From NCBI RefSeq assembly GCF_039655875.1, contig NZ_JBBYXK010000004.1, positions 310,001-374,000 of the forward strand: a stretch of DNA of 64,000 bases. The letters run 5' to 3'. The translations under genes were made by a program, and so were the position numbers. This DNA is from Emcibacter sp. SYSU 3D8 (GTDB lineage Bacteria > Pseudomonadota > Alphaproteobacteria > SMXS01). This document shows, piece after piece, positions 1 through 9,141 of this stretch. The notes beneath the pieces are model-generated. The model was not told the DNA's origin. It did no database searches and worked only from the letters and a program-made list of their open reading frames with translations. The number at the start of each line of letters is the position of its first letter. Within the stretch, counting starts at the first letter, position 1.

Positions 1-2115
1 CACCTGGGCGAAGAATTCGTAGGGCGGAATACGGTCGGCGCGCGCCAGGCAGCCGTCGAGGAACGACCGGGCCGCCGCGAAGGCCGGTTCGTCACGGCGG
101 TCGGACAGCGCCTGCCACAATCGTCCGTCGCGGCCATGCGCCAGCGCGAACAGATTGTCCTCGGACAGCCCGACCAACGGTGATTTGAGCACAACGGCCA
201 GGGTCAGGTCGTCTTCGGGCATCAGCACGAACCGGCCCAGCGCCAGCAGGTCCATGACCGCCAGCTGGTCGGTCAGCACCATGCGGTCCACGCCCGCCAC
301 CGGCACGCCCGCCCGCTTCAGGGCCCGCACCATTGCGGTGAAGAAGTCGTTGCGTCGGCGCACCAGGATCATGATGTCGTCGGGCAGGATCGGCCGGTCC
401 TTCGACTCCAGCTTTTCGCCCGAACTCAACCAGTGGGCAATCTGCCGGGCGATGCGGTCGGCCAGCCGCGTGTCGGCCGGCTTGATCTCCCGGCGGGCGA
501 CGGGCGGCTCCCAGTTGCCGGACGTCTCGACTTCCTGCGGCACTTCGGTGGGCCACAATTCGACAAGGCCGGGGACATCCTTGCGGTGGGCCTCGTGGGC
601 GATGCGCGCCTCCTGCTCGCGGAAGACCAGGCCGATTCTGGCCTCATCCTTCTCGAACACGGTATCGACCAGCTTCAGCACCGCCTCGGTCGAGCGGAAC
701 GACAGGGTCAGCGCGCCGTGGTGGAATACCTTTTCGGCCTGTGTCACCCGGTGCTGGAACACCTGCCGCATCTCCTCGAACTGGGCAGGCTCGGCGCGCT
801 GGAAGCTGTAGATCGACTGCTTGGCGTCGCCCACCGCGAACAGGGTGCGGTTGGTGTCCCTCGCGCCCTCGCCCGTGAAGAATTCGTGGGCCAGGGCGGC
901 GATCACCGCCCATTGATCCGGGTTGGTGTCCTGCGCCTCGTCGACCAGAATGTGGTCCAGGCCCTCATCCAGCTTGTACAGCACCCACGGTGCATTGCCG
1001 GTCACCAATGCGCGCGCCTTGGCGATCAGGTCGTCATAGTCCAGTACGGCGCGCTGCCGCTTGAGCCGCTGGTAGTTGCGCGTCAGCGCCCGGCCAAGGG
1101 TGGCCAGCGCGCGGCTGGCATGGGCAGCGCGGGCGGCCTTCAGCCGGTAGGCCACCTCGATCAGTCGCTCGGCCTCGTCGGCGAGCGCGGCCAGAGCTTC
1201 TGGCGACGCGGCCGCGACGGCCTTGGTGGCAAGCGTCTTGAGCGGCTGGCTGAACCCGGACGTGGCTGTCAGATACGCCCTGAAATAGATTTCGACACCG
1301 GCGACACGGCCTGCCACGTCCAGGTCGAGCCACAGGTTGATCTGGGCGCCGCGCTGCTGGTCGGTCTTGCTGCCGCGGGCAAGGGCTGCGGTGGCCCGGC
1401 GCAGCGCCGCGACGGCGATCATGGCATCCTGGCAGGCGGCTTCCGCGATGGCGCTGGCCGTCATGTCGGGGTCGGCGCCCAGCAGGCGGAAAATGGCCGA
1501 ATGATCGTTGCCGTCACCCAGTGCGTCGGGCCTGCCGGCCAGCATGTCGAGCAATTCGCCGAATTTCAGGTCGGTGATGTGGGCCGATACGAAATCCAGC
1601 GCCTCGCTCAGGGCGGCATTGCGGCCCGTCTGTGCCGCGACGAGCACGCCGGCGGTCGCCTCCTGCCTCAACTCTGCGGCCGAATGGTCATCGAGCACCT
1701 GGAAATGGGGCGCGACGCCGGTCTCCAGCGGAAACCGCGACATCAGCGACTGACAGAAGGCGTGGATGGTCTCGATTCTCAGGCCGCCGGGCACGTCCAG
1801 AACCTCGGCAAACAGCCGGCGCGCCTTGGCCATGCGGGCCGTATTGGGCGGCACGCCTTCCAGCTCGCACAGCGCATCGTAAAGCTTCTCCTCCGGTGCG
1901 GTCGCCCAGGCCGCCAGGTTGGCGTTGACGCGGTTGGCCATCTCGGCGGCGGCGGCCTTGGTGAAGGTCAGGCACAGGATGCCCTGCGGCCGCGCATCCG
2001 CCAGCAGCAGCCGCAGCACCCGGTTGGTCAGCATGTGGGTCTTGCCGGTGCCGGCCGACGCGCCGACCCAGGCCGAGACGCCCGGATTGGCGGCGCGGTC
2101 CTGTTCGGCGGTCAT
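1..2115 (-). CDS. addA: Double-strand break repair helicase-nuclease AddA (3' end missing)
   Basis: This is the UvrD-like helicase and nuclease subunit of the AddAB complex, which resects double-strand breaks for RecA loading. The frame is open from an ATG at 2115 to the window edge, giving 705 residues of a protein that is usually about 1150. Walker A (SAGTGKT) lies near residues 15-21 and the DExx box (LVDEAQDTNPDQW) near residues 390-402. The helicase half is therefore present, and the C-terminal PDDEXK nuclease lies beyond the edge. The ATG overlaps the addB stop in an ATGA motif, so the two subunits are translationally coupled. Identification is firm; the truncation is only the window boundary. 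Confidence 0.95.
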   Translation of the reverse strand, partial: MTAEQDRAANPGVSAWVGASAGTGKTHMLTNRVLRLLLADARPQGILCLTFTKAAAAEMANRVNANLAAWATAPEEKLYDALCELEGVPPNTARMAKARRLFAEVLDVPGGLRIETIHAFCQSLMSRFPLETGVAPHFQVLDDHSAAELRQEATAGVLVAAQTGRNAALSEALDFVSAHITDLKFGELLDMLAGRPDALGDGNDHSAIFRLLGADPDMTASAIAEAACQDAMIAVAALRRATAALARGSKTDQQRGAQINLWLDLDVAGRVAGVEIYFRAYLTATSGFSQPLKTLATKAVAAASPEALAALADEAERLIEVAYRLKAARAAHASRALATLGRALTRNYQRLKRQRAVLDYDDLIAKARALVTGNAPWVLYKLDEGLDHILVDEAQDTNPDQWAVIAALAHEFFTGEGARDTNRTLFAVGDAKQSIYSFQRAEPAQFEEMRQVFQHRVTQAEKVFHHGALTLSFRSTEAVLKLVDTVFEKDEARIGLVFREQEARIAHEAHRKDVPGLVELWPTEVPQEVETSGNWEPPVARREIKPADTRLADRIARQIAHWLSSGEKLESKDRPILPDDIMILVRRRNDFFTAMVRALKRAGVPVAGVDRMVLTDQLAVMDLLALGRFVLMPEDDLTLAVVLKSPLVGLSEDNLFALAHGRDGRLWQALSDRRDEPAFAAARSFLDGCLARADRIPPYEFFAQV

Positions 2116-5045
2116 TCGCCCCACTCCTTGACGCGCGCCAGATGGTCGTACTCGCCGAAGCCCACTTCCAGGGGGTTGGGACGGGACACATAGGGCACGG
2201 CGGGATCATCGAACGCGGCGACCAGCCGCCGCAGTCCGGCCTCGGCATCGGCAGCCAGTTCTTCCAGGCCTGGCTCGTCCTTCAGAATCGCGCTCGCCAG
2301 TTTGATCTCGTTGAATCGCGCGTCGCCCTTCAGCTTCCACCAGGCCAGCTCTGCCACCTCGGCGGCGGCCAGGTCGGCGAACGCGCCTGCCTTGGCCATC
2401 ACCGCCTCCAGCGGCATCTGCGCGCCATAACCGGCCAGCAGCTGGTCGCGGCTGGGTTCACGGCCCGTCTTGTAGTCGATGATTTCCAGTCGCCCATGGG
2501 ACAGCCGGTCGATGCGGTCGGCCTTGGCGGTCAGGGTGAAGTCGCCGCCGGGCAGGCCGCCCAGGACCAATGCGCCCGAACGCTCCAGCGCGACAGGCGC
2601 GGCAATGCCGAGGCGCTCGCGCTGCCGGTCGAGGAACCAGGCGGCAATCTGGGTAAAGCGGGGCCACCAGAAGGCGCGGACCAGTGGCTTCTCGATCACC
2701 GTGCCGAAGGCTTCGCGGCCAAAGTCCAGCAGCCGTTCCAGCCCGTCCGGTGGCGGCGCGCCGGGATGGGCCTCGAGGTAGTGATGTAGCGCCTGATGGA
2801 TGAAATTGCCCCGGTCGGCGGCGCCCGCGTCGGCATCGAGCGGGTCCATCACCTGCAGGCGCAGGATATTCCGGGCATAGAGCGCATAGGGATCGCGCAG
2901 CCAGTTCTCGATGCGGGTGACCGACAATCTGCGCGGCCGTGCCGACAGTGGCGGTGTCGGCGCAGGCGGCGCTAGCGGCGCGGGCCGCTCCACATGGTCG
3001 AGCCGCCGGTGCCACGCCAGATGGGGCGGCCGCGGCCAATTGTCCTGGCCGACCAACGCATCGAGGCGCAGCAGCCAGCGCGACGGCAGGGTAGGTGCGC
3101 CGCCGACCTTCTCCGCCCGGGTCAGATAAACCAGCGGCGCGGCGGCGCCCTGGACGAAATCGTGGGCCGAGAGACCGATGCGGCGCTCGGGCGGCGGCAA
3201 TCCGAAGCGCTGCTTCATGGGCCGGCTCATCCACGGATCTGCCGACGCCTGCGGCGGCCATGTGCCCTCGTTCAGGCCGCCCAGGATCATCACGTCGGCA
3301 TGATGCAGCCGCGCCTCCAGCGGCCCCAGGATGGCAAGGCGCGGATGGCGGCCATAGGCCGGGCGCACCACGCCGTCCTGCATGGCGGCATCGAGCAGCG
3401 CCGGATAGTGCCGGGCCTCGATCGGCGTGCCCTCGGCGGTGTGGATGAATTCCTCCAGGAACGCGGCGGCGGCTTCACCCGCCTCCTCGACCCACAGCCG
3501 CGCCGCGCCGGTTTCACTGGCGGTCGCGGCCAGTGATTCGACCAGCTGCACATGGGCCCGGATCAGCTCGGGCAGGGCGATCTCGCCCTGGCTGAACAGC
3601 GCCATGAACGGCCCGATCTTGGCGGCGACGTCATCCCACCAGGCAATCAGCCCGGGACGCACCGGCGGATCGGCGGTTGCCAGCGCCCGGCCCAGCCCCT
3701 TGATGCCGGGCGCGGGCCGGGGACCTCGCAGCACTGCGCGCTCCATGTCGCGCACATGCCGCCTGAAGCGGCCCGGATCCAATCCGCCTGCCGCCAGCGG
3801 ATGTTTCAGCGCGGCCAGCAGCGGCACCGGCGCAGCCGCGCTTGCCGCCATGTCGGCGGTCAGGCGCAGGAAGGCCGCGGCCTGGGTCTGGGGCAGCGGC
3901 GTGCCCGCCGAATCGTCGATGGCGATGTCCCAGCGCCGCAGCGCCGCAGCGACCCGGCGGCCCAGGTCGCGGTCTGGCGTGACCAGCGCGGCGGTCCGTC
4001 CCGGATGCTCCAGCGCCTCGCGCAGGATCACCGCGATGGCGCCCGCTTCCTCCTGGGGGGTCGGCGCATCGATGCGGAAGAGGCCGGCCAGCGCGGCAGC
4101 CCGGTCGACGGCCAGGTTCTGCCACGCGGCGGTGGTCTCGGCCGGGCGCATGGCCTCGTTCAGCAGCGCGGCGCGCGGCGGCGGCGCTTGCGCCTCGCCA
4201 GTCCATGGTTCCACTTCCGCCCGGTCCACCGCCATGCGGGCGAGAAGCTGCTTCATGCCGAATTGCGGGTGCGAGGGGGCCAGCGCCTCCCAGCTCTCCA
4301 CATCCATGTCGCGCTGAAAGCCGGGCAGGACCACCGCGCCTTGCGGCAGCCGCGCGATGACGCCGATCAGGTCGGCGCTGGCGGGAATCGAGCCGGTCGA
4401 GCCGGCGGCGATGACCGGTGTCGCTGGCGGCGCCGCCGTCCAGCGCGCCGCCAGCAGCCGCAGCAGACGGTCGCGGCGCGCGGCAGGGTCGAGGTAGCCG
4501 CGCGTCTCCAGTATCGTTGGCCACGAGGTCGCGAGGATTTCGAGGAACCTGATGGTTTTTTGCCAGTGATGGGCGAAGTCGTCCGGCACCAGGGCGTGCA
4601 TGTCGGCCAGATCGCAGCCCTCGGTCTGGACCTGGTCGAGAAAGCTGCCCAGTTCCGCCGCCAGCCGGAACGCCTGCGACGGTTCGTCGCCGCCGTCGCC
4701 ATCGGTCAGCCGCCAGGCCTGCACCAGCCGCGCCAGCAGCAGCGTGCGCTCCAGCGCCGGGATCGCTGGCGGCACATCCAGCGCATCGGCGCCGTCGGTG
4801 GCGAAGGACAACTCGCCCTCGTCCACGTCGCCCAGCGGCTGCATCACCGGCAGGATCAGCGCCTTGCCGTCCGACAGCCGCAGGAAGGCCTCGCGCAGGG
4901 TCCGCGCCGCGCGCCGGGTGGGCAGCAGCACCCGCACCCGGCCCAGCGCCAGCGGATCGGCGCCGTAACGGACCATCAGTCCGCGCGCCAGCGCATCGAC
5001 GAACGAGATGCCAGCCGGAATGGTGAAGACGGATGGGCTGGTCAT
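2112..5045 (-). CDS. addB: Double-strand break repair protein AddB
   Basis: AddB, 977 aa, is the second subunit of the AddAB helicase-nuclease. The N-terminal part keeps a helicase-like fold with a degenerate nucleotide-binding loop (LLPTRRAARTLREAF). The C-terminal PDDEXK nuclease is visible as GNFIHQALHHYLE near residue 747 followed by EIIDYKTGR near residue 855, where the D and K are catalytic in this family. I chose the ATG at 5045 (MTSPSVF) over one six codons upstream because it matches the usual AddB N terminus. The stop overlaps addA by 4 bp, and the gene follows murU by 52 bp, consistent with one operon running tsaE-amgK-murU-addB-addA. Confidence 0.94.
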   Translation of the reverse strand: MTSPSVFTIPAGISFVDALARGLMVRYGADPLALGRVRVLLPTRRAARTLREAFLRLSDGKALILPVMQPLGDVDEGELSFATDGADALDVPPAIPALERTLLLARLVQAWRLTDGDGGDEPSQAFRLAAELGSFLDQVQTEGCDLADMHALVPDDFAHHWQKTIRFLEILATSWPTILETRGYLDPAARRDRLLRLLAARWTAAPPATPVIAAGSTGSIPASADLIGVIARLPQGAVVLPGFQRDMDVESWEALAPSHPQFGMKQLLARMAVDRAEVEPWTGEAQAPPPRAALLNEAMRPAETTAAWQNLAVDRAAALAGLFRIDAPTPQEEAGAIAVILREALEHPGRTAALVTPDRDLGRRVAAALRRWDIAIDDSAGTPLPQTQAAAFLRLTADMAASAAAPVPLLAALKHPLAAGGLDPGRFRRHVRDMERAVLRGPRPAPGIKGLGRALATADPPVRPGLIAWWDDVAAKIGPFMALFSQGEIALPELIRAHVQLVESLAATASETGAARLWVEEAGEAAAAFLEEFIHTAEGTPIEARHYPALLDAAMQDGVVRPAYGRHPRLAILGPLEARLHHADVMILGGLNEGTWPPQASADPWMSRPMKQRFGLPPPERRIGLSAHDFVQGAAAPLVYLTRAEKVGGAPTLPSRWLLRLDALVGQDNWPRPPHLAWHRRLDHVERPAPLAPPAPTPPLSARPRRLSVTRIENWLRDPYALYARNILRLQVMDPLDADAGAADRGNFIHQALHHYLEAHPGAPPPDGLERLLDFGREAFGTVIEKPLVRAFWWPRFTQIAAWFLDRQRERLGIAAPVALERSGALVLGGLPGGDFTLTAKADRIDRLSHGRLEIIDYKTGREPSRDQLLAGYGAQMPLEAVMAKAGAFADLAAAEVAELAWWKLKGDARFNEIKLASAILKDEPGLEELAADAEAGLRRLVAAFDDPAVPYVSRPNPLEVGFGEYDHLARVKEWGE

Positions 5046-5097
5046 GGGACGTGAGTCCCGCAATTTACGGTGTCAGGTGGGGTGAAATGCCGGGCGC

Positions 5098-5829
5098 TCA
5101 TGCCTCACTATGGCAAAGCTCGCGCAGGAATTCTTCCGCCTTGTCGCGGCCGTCGGGGTTGCCGATATGCAGCCACCAGCCGTCGTGCTCGATGCCGAAC
5201 AGGCGGCCCTCTTCCCGGGCCCTGTCCCAGACGATATTGGTCGAGAACGGTCCCACCGGCGGCTCGCGGAACAGGCGCGGCGAAACGATCTGGACGCCGC
5301 CGTAGATCCAGGGCGATTCCGGCGCCGGTGCGCGCCGGCGAAGCTGTCCGTCCGCGGCCATGAAGAAGTCGCCGGCCCCGTCGAAGCCGATGGCGCGGGT
5401 CTTGGGTGCAAGCAGCAGCAGCGCATCCATGCGCGCCGGATCCCAGGCGGCGGCCATGCGCCGCAATGTGTCCTCGTGTCCGTCGGTCCAGACCACGTCG
5501 GCGTTGATCACATAGAACGGCGCATCGCCCAGCAACGGCAGCGCCTTCACCACGCCGCCGCCGGTCTCGAGCAGCCGATCAGTCTCGTCGGACAGGGTAA
5601 TGCGCGGCATGGCCGCGCGCTGGGCCAGATGGTCGATCACCTGCCCACCCAGATAATGATGGTTCACCACCGCCTCGGGCACTTCAGCCTGGGCGAGGGC
5701 ATCGAGCGCCCAGTCGAGCAGGGTCTTGCCGCCCACCTCGACCAGCGCCTTGGGTTTGTCATCGGTCAGCGGCCGCATGCGCAGGCCGAGGCCTGCAGCC
5801 ATCACCATGGCCCGTTGCGGCACCGGCAT
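5098..5829 (-). CDS. murU: N-acetylmuramate alpha-1-phosphate uridylyltransferase MurU
   Basis: This 243-aa nucleotidyltransferase makes UDP-MurNAc from MurNAc-1-phosphate and UTP in the cytosolic peptidoglycan recycling route that bypasses de novo synthesis and fosfomycin-sensitive MurA. The nucleotide-binding signature AAGLGLRMRPLTDDKPKAL spans residues 11-29, and the body matches the NTP_transferase fold. The ATG at 5829 overlaps the amgK stop by one base (TAATG), and the AmgK-MurU pairing strongly supports the specific call over a generic sugar-1-phosphate nucleotidyltransferase. A longer in-frame extension upstream runs inside amgK and is not used. Confidence 0.9.
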   Translation of the reverse strand: MPVPQRAMVMAAGLGLRMRPLTDDKPKALVEVGGKTLLDWALDALAQAEVPEAVVNHHYLGGQVIDHLAQRAAMPRITLSDETDRLLETGGGVVKALPLLGDAPFYVINADVVWTDGHEDTLRRMAAAWDPARMDALLLLAPKTRAIGFDGAGDFFMAADGQLRRRAPAPESPWIYGGVQIVSPRLFREPPVGPFSTNIVWDRAREEGRLFGIEHDGWWLHIGNPDGRDKAEEFLRELCHSEA

Positions 5830-6857
5830 TATGCCGCCTCTCCCGGCAGCGCCAGCCGGCGCTGGTCGGCGGCGCAATAGGCGTCGAACCACAGTTTCAT
5901 GTCGTCCAGTTCCGGATGCTCCAGGCCGCGCTCGAGCAGGGTCCAGAGATTCGGAATCATCGCCGGATAGCGCGGCTTGCCGTCGCGCTTCCACAGCCGG
6001 GTGAAGATGCCGATGATCTTGGTGTTGCGCTGGGCGCCCAGCACCCAGTAGGCGGTCATGAATGCCTCCCGGTCCACTTCGGGCCGGGCTGCCAGATAGC
6101 GATCCAGCATGGCCTCTTCCAGCGCATGCGGCACGTTGCGGCGGCAATCCTGCAACAGCGAGACCAGGTCGTAGGCGGCCGGGCCGATCCTGCCGTCCTG
6201 GAAGTCCAGCAGGCCAACGGCGCCGGCGCCATGGCGGCCGGGCAGCGCCATCAGGTTGTCGGCGTGATAATCCAGCAGCACCAGCGTCTCGGCGCCCGAG
6301 CGCACCAGCGGAAACACCGACCGCCACAGCGCCTCGAATTCCGCGCCGGCGTCGGGCGGCGTCGGTTGGCCGGTCCGGGTGGGCAGGTACCAGTCCGTGA
6401 ACAGCAGCACCTCGCGGGTCAGTGCGTCGTCGTCATATAGCGGCAACTCGAAGGGTGCCGCGCCCCGTACCGGCAGATATTGCGGCGGTGCGATGCGGTG
6501 CAGATCGACCAGCACGTCGACGGCGCTTTCGTACAGCGCCCGCTCCAGCCCGGAATCGCGGGCAATCATCCGGGTGAAGGTGTCGTCGCCAAGATCCTCC
6601 AGCAAAAGGAAGCCTTCGGCGATGTCGGCGGCGATCAGGCGCGGCGCGCTGAAGCCGCTCTCGACCAGGTATTCGCCGATGGCCATGAAGGGGCGCACGT
6701 CCTCCTTGTCGGGCGGCGCGTCCATCAGCACTGCCGGCGGCTCGCCGTCTACCCGGAAGTAGCGGCGGAACGAGGCATCGGCCGCCAGCGGCCGCCACGG
6801 CGCGCCCGGTTTCCAGACTCTTCCCAGGAACGCGTCGATCTCGGCTTCACGGCTCAA
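5829..6857 (-). CDS. amgK: Anomeric N-acetylmuramate/N-acetylglucosamine kinase AmgK
   Basis: AmgK phosphorylates the anomeric carbon of recycled MurNAc or GlcNAc, feeding MurU. The protein (342 aa) has the aminoglycoside-phosphotransferase fold, with the Brenner-type motif LLDYHADNLM and the metal-binding GLLDFQDGRIGPAAYD about 20 residues later. I propose a TTG start at 6857. It forms a TTGA overlap with the tsaE stop and has GGAGAG eight bases upstream. The in-frame ATG at 6896 would have no ribosome-binding site and would lie 43 bases inside tsaE. The neighbours tsaE and murU are the standard partners in alphaproteobacteria and pseudomonads. Confidence 0.9.
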   Translation of the reverse strand: MSREAEIDAFLGRVWKPGAPWRPLAADASFRRYFRVDGEPPAVLMDAPPDKEDVRPFMAIGEYLVESGFSAPRLIAADIAEGFLLLEDLGDDTFTRMIARDSGLERALYESAVDVLVDLHRIAPPQYLPVRGAAPFELPLYDDDALTREVLLFTDWYLPTRTGQPTPPDAGAEFEALWRSVFPLVRSGAETLVLLDYHADNLMALPGRHGAGAVGLLDFQDGRIGPAAYDLVSLLQDCRRNVPHALEEAMLDRYLAARPEVDREAFMTAYWVLGAQRNTKIIGIFTRLWKRDGKPRYPAMIPNLWTLLERGLEHPELDDMKLWFDAYCAADQRRLALPGEAA

Positions 6858-7321
6858 ACTGGCAACTCTCCGATCTGCAGCAGGCGTCCGGTCCATGACG
6901 GGCCGCCGGACAGGGTCATGCTGCGCCGATCCTCCACCAATCCCAGCCCGATGGAAAGCCTGTCGGCCGGTAATTCGTCGCCCATGCGCGCCGGCCACTC
7001 GATCAGGGTCACGCCGGTATCGAACGCTTCGTCCATGCCCAGCTCCTCGATCTCGTCCGGATGCTCGATCCGGTAGAGGTCGAAATGCCAGACCGCGTCG
7101 AAGTCCCGGCCTTCGACCGCATAGGTCTGCACCAGCGTGAAGGTGGGGCTCGGCACCTCGTCCTCGACGCCCAGCGCCTGGATCAGGAACCGCGCGAACG
7201 CGGTCTTGCCTGCGCCCAGGTCGCCCTCGAGCGCGATGACGTCGCCGGTCCGGAGCAATGGCGCGAGGCTGCGCGCGATCCGGGCGGTGGTGTCTATGTC
7301 GGGGAGGTCAAGGCGGATCAT
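6854..7321 (-). CDS. tsaE: tRNA threonylcarbamoyladenosine biosynthesis ATPase TsaE
   Basis: TsaE (155 aa) is the small P-loop ATPase that works with TsaB and TsaD to add the t6A modification at position 37 of ANN-decoding tRNAs. Walker A reads GDLGAGKT at residues 33-40, followed by the family motif SPTFTLVQTY and the DLYRI segment. The ATG at 7321 gives the usual length. A much longer in-frame extension upstream runs through an intergenic repeat and the opposite frame of ahcY and is rejected. It appears to be the first gene of the tsaE-amgK-murU-addB-addA operon. Confidence 0.95.
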   Translation of the reverse strand: MIRLDLPDIDTTARIARSLAPLLRTGDVIALEGDLGAGKTAFARFLIQALGVEDEVPSPTFTLVQTYAVEGRDFDAVWHFDLYRIEHPDEIEELGMDEAFDTGVTLIEWPARMGDELPADRLSIGLGLVEDRRSMTLSGGPSWTGRLLQIGELPV

Positions 7322-7352
7322 GGTGCCGCAGGTTTCCAATAAACCCAATGCC

Positions 7353-7378
7353 GTCATTCCCGCGCACGCGGGGATGAC
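7353..7378. repeat. REP-like palindromic element
   Basis: GTCATTCCCGCG, a two-base centre and CGCGGGGATGAC form an almost perfect inverted repeat. When translated, such elements give the VIPA-AGMT string that is often seen at the ends of mispredicted proteins in Proteobacteria. It lies in the gap between ahcY and tsaE, and no second copy was noticed in this window. Confidence 0.6.
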
Positions 7379-7410
7379 GAGGTTATTGAGGATGGAACCC
7401 AAAATGACAA

Positions 7411-7430
7411 CCCCCGCCGTGAGGCGGGGG
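7411..7430. terminator. Hairpin terminator after ahcY
   Basis: CCCCCGCC, the loop GTGA, and GGCGGGGG form a perfect 8-bp GC stem 26 bp beyond the ahcY stop. On the minus strand it is followed by TTGTCATTTTG, a weak T tract, so it probably ends ahcY transcription before tsaE. Confidence 0.65.
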
Positions 7431-7455
7431 CTTCTGTTCCGGGATGCCGGAAAAC

Positions 7456-8751
7456 TCAGTAGCGGTATTGGTCGGCCTTGTACGGCCCGTTGGGCGTGAC
7501 GCCGATATACGACGCCTGCTCGGGCTTCAGTTCGGTCAGTTTGACGTTGAGGCGCGCCAGATGCAGGCGGGCGACCTTTTCGTCCAGGTGCTTGGGCAGC
7601 ACATAGACCTTCTTCTCGTAGTTTTCGTGGTTCTGCCACAGCTCGATCTGGGCGATCACCTGATTGGTGAACGAGGTGCTCATGACGAAGCTGGGATGGC
7701 CGGTGCCGCAGCCCAGATTGACCAGCCGGCCCTTGGCCAGCAGGATGATGCGCTTGCCGTCGGGGAACTCGATCTCGTCCACCTGCGGCTTCACTTCCTG
7801 CCACGAATAATTGTGCAGCCGCGCGACCTGGATCTCGCTGTCGAAATGGCCGATGTTGCACACGATCGCCCGGTCCTTCATGGCATGCATGTGGTCGAGC
7901 GTGATGATGTCGATGTTGCCGGTGGCGGTGACGAAGATGTCGCCATACGCAGCGGCTTCGTCCATGGTCACGACCTGATAGCCTTCCATGGCCGCCTGCA
8001 GCGCGCAGATCGGGTCGATCTCGGTGATCAGTACACGGGCGCCCTGGCCGCGCAGGCTGGCGGCGCAGCCCTTGCCCACGTCGCCGTAACCGGCGACCAC
8101 GGCGACCTTGCCGGCCAGCATCACGTCGGTGGCGCGCTTGATGCCGTCGATCAGGCTCTCGCGGCAGCCATACAGGTTGTCGAACTTGGACTTGGTGACG
8201 GAATCGTTGACGTTGATGCACGGCACCGGCAGCCCGCCCTGCTTCTCAAGCTGGTACAGCCGCAGCACGCCCGTCGTGGTTTCTTCCGAGATGCCGCGCA
8301 CTTCCCCCATCAGCTCGGGATATTTGTTGATCATCATGGCGGTCAGGTCGCCGCCGTCATCGAGGATCATGTTCGGGCGCCAGCCATCCGGACCCAGGAT
8401 GGTCTGTTCGATGCACCAGTCGAATTCAGGCTCGGTCAGGCCCTTCCACGCGAACACCGGTACGCCGGCGGCGGCGATGGCCGCGGCAGCCTGGTCCTGG
8501 GTCGAGAAGATGTTGCACGAGCTCCAGCGAATCTCGGCGCCCAGCGCCGTCAGCGTCTCGATCAGCACGGCGGTCTGGATGGTCATGTGCAGGCAGCCGG
8601 CGATCCGCGCACCCGCCAGCGGCTGGCTGGCGCCATATTCGTCGCGCAGCGCCATCAGGCCCGGCATTTCGGTCTCGGCAATGGTGATTTCGCGGCGGCC
8701 CCAGGGCGCCAGCGACATATCGGCGACTTTGAAATCGGAAAACGCGTTCAT
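7456..8751 (-). CDS. ahcY: Adenosylhomocysteinase (SAH hydrolase)
   Basis: AhcY (431 aa) reversibly splits S-adenosylhomocysteine into adenosine and homocysteine, keeping the methyl cycle running. Signature segments are the substrate-binding [26 protein letters not shown], the NAD-binding [10 protein letters not shown], and the C-terminal KADQYRY that reaches into the neighbouring NAD site of the tetramer. Length and termini match bacterial SAHases. The gene stands alone, with a terminator-like hairpin downstream and a perfect palindrome about 60 bp upstream that looks like a repressor operator. Confidence 0.97.
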   Translation of the reverse strand: MNAFSDFKVADMSLAPWGRREITIAETEMPGLMALRDEYGASQPLAGARIAGCLHMTIQTAVLIETLTALGAEIRWSSCNIFSTQDQAAAAIAAAGVPVFAWKGLTEPEFDWCIEQTILGPDGWRPNMILDDGGDLTAMMINKYPELMGEVRGISEETTTGVLRLYQLEKQGGLPVPCINVNDSVTKSKFDNLYGCRESLIDGIKRATDVMLAGKVAVVAGYGDVGKGCAASLRGQGARVLITEIDPICALQAAMEGYQVVTMDEAAAYGDIFVTATGNIDIITLDHMHAMKDRAIVCNIGHFDSEIQVARLHNYSWQEVKPQVDEIEFPDGKRIILLAKGRLVNLGCGTGHPSFVMSTSFTNQVIAQIELWQNHENYEKKVYVLPKHLDEKVARLHLARLNVKLTELKPEQASYIGVTPNGPYKADQYRY

Positions 8752-8810
8752 CGGTATCCTGCCATCATAACACGGGGAGTGGACCAGACGAGGCCCGGCG
8801 CGGCGGCAAG

Positions 8811-8828
8811 TATAAAGATATCTTTATA
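8811..8828. promoter_or_regulatory. Perfect 18-bp palindrome upstream of ahcY (putative SahR-type operator)
   Basis: TATAAAGATATCTTTATA is identical to its reverse complement and sits 60-77 bp upstream of the ahcY ATG in an AT-rich stretch between ahcY and the HPr gene. ArsR-family SahR repressors are known to control the SAM cycle, including ahcY, in Proteobacteria through AT-rich palindromes, so this is a good candidate operator. The assignment to SahR is inference; no regulator gene lies nearby. Confidence 0.6.
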
Positions 8829-8856
8829 TATTTCTATCTTAATTTCGAGGGCGCGA

Positions 8857-9141
8857 TCAATCCTCGTCAAACTTGTCTTCTACCAACGTTGCCAACGCGT
8901 TAACGACTTCCTGCGCCTGCGGGCCGCTGGCCTCGATACAGATGTGGGAGCCGGGGCCGGCGGCCAGCATCATCAATCCCATGATCGAGGTGCCGACAAC
9001 CTTCTCGCCGTCATTGGGGCCGGTCACGTGGACAATTGCGTCGAACTGGGAGGCCACATTGACGAACTTCGCCGACGCGCGGGCGTGCAGCCCGCGTCGG
9101 TTGGTGATCGTTACAGTCCTGTGAGGCGCTTCCCCCGGCAC
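8857..9141 (-). CDS. ptsH: HPr phosphocarrier of the nitrogen-type PTS
   Basis: HPr (94 aa) relays phosphate from enzyme I to EIIA. The active histidine is H19 in RRGLHARASAKF, and the regulatory serine is S52 in GTSIMGLMML, the target of HprK encoded three genes upstream. The start is GTG at 9141, directly abutting the stop of the EIIA gene. It is the last gene of the chvI-chvG-hprK-rapZ-EIIA-HPr series. No sugar-specific EIIBC lies here, so a regulatory role like that of other alphaproteobacterial PTS systems is expected. Confidence 0.95.
   Translation of the reverse strand: MPGEAPHRTVTITNRRGLHARASAKFVNVASQFDAIVHVTGPNDGEKVVGTSIMGLMMLAAGPGSHICIEASGPQAQEVVNALATLVEDKFDED

Noticed and set aside
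433-2193. Long plus-strand frame opposite addA
   Set aside because: It is antisense to the clear helicase motifs of AddA, lacks a ribosome-binding site and has the His/Gln/Gly-rich composition typical of shadow frames in GC-rich DNA.
6854-8221. Very long in-frame extension of tsaE
   Set aside because: The upstream part runs through a REP-like repeat, a terminator and the opposite frame of ahcY; TsaE is about 150 residues.
8752-8856. SAH riboswitch before ahcY
   Set aside because: The 105-bp leader shows the palindrome but no conserved riboswitch stems or pseudoknot that I can recognise.
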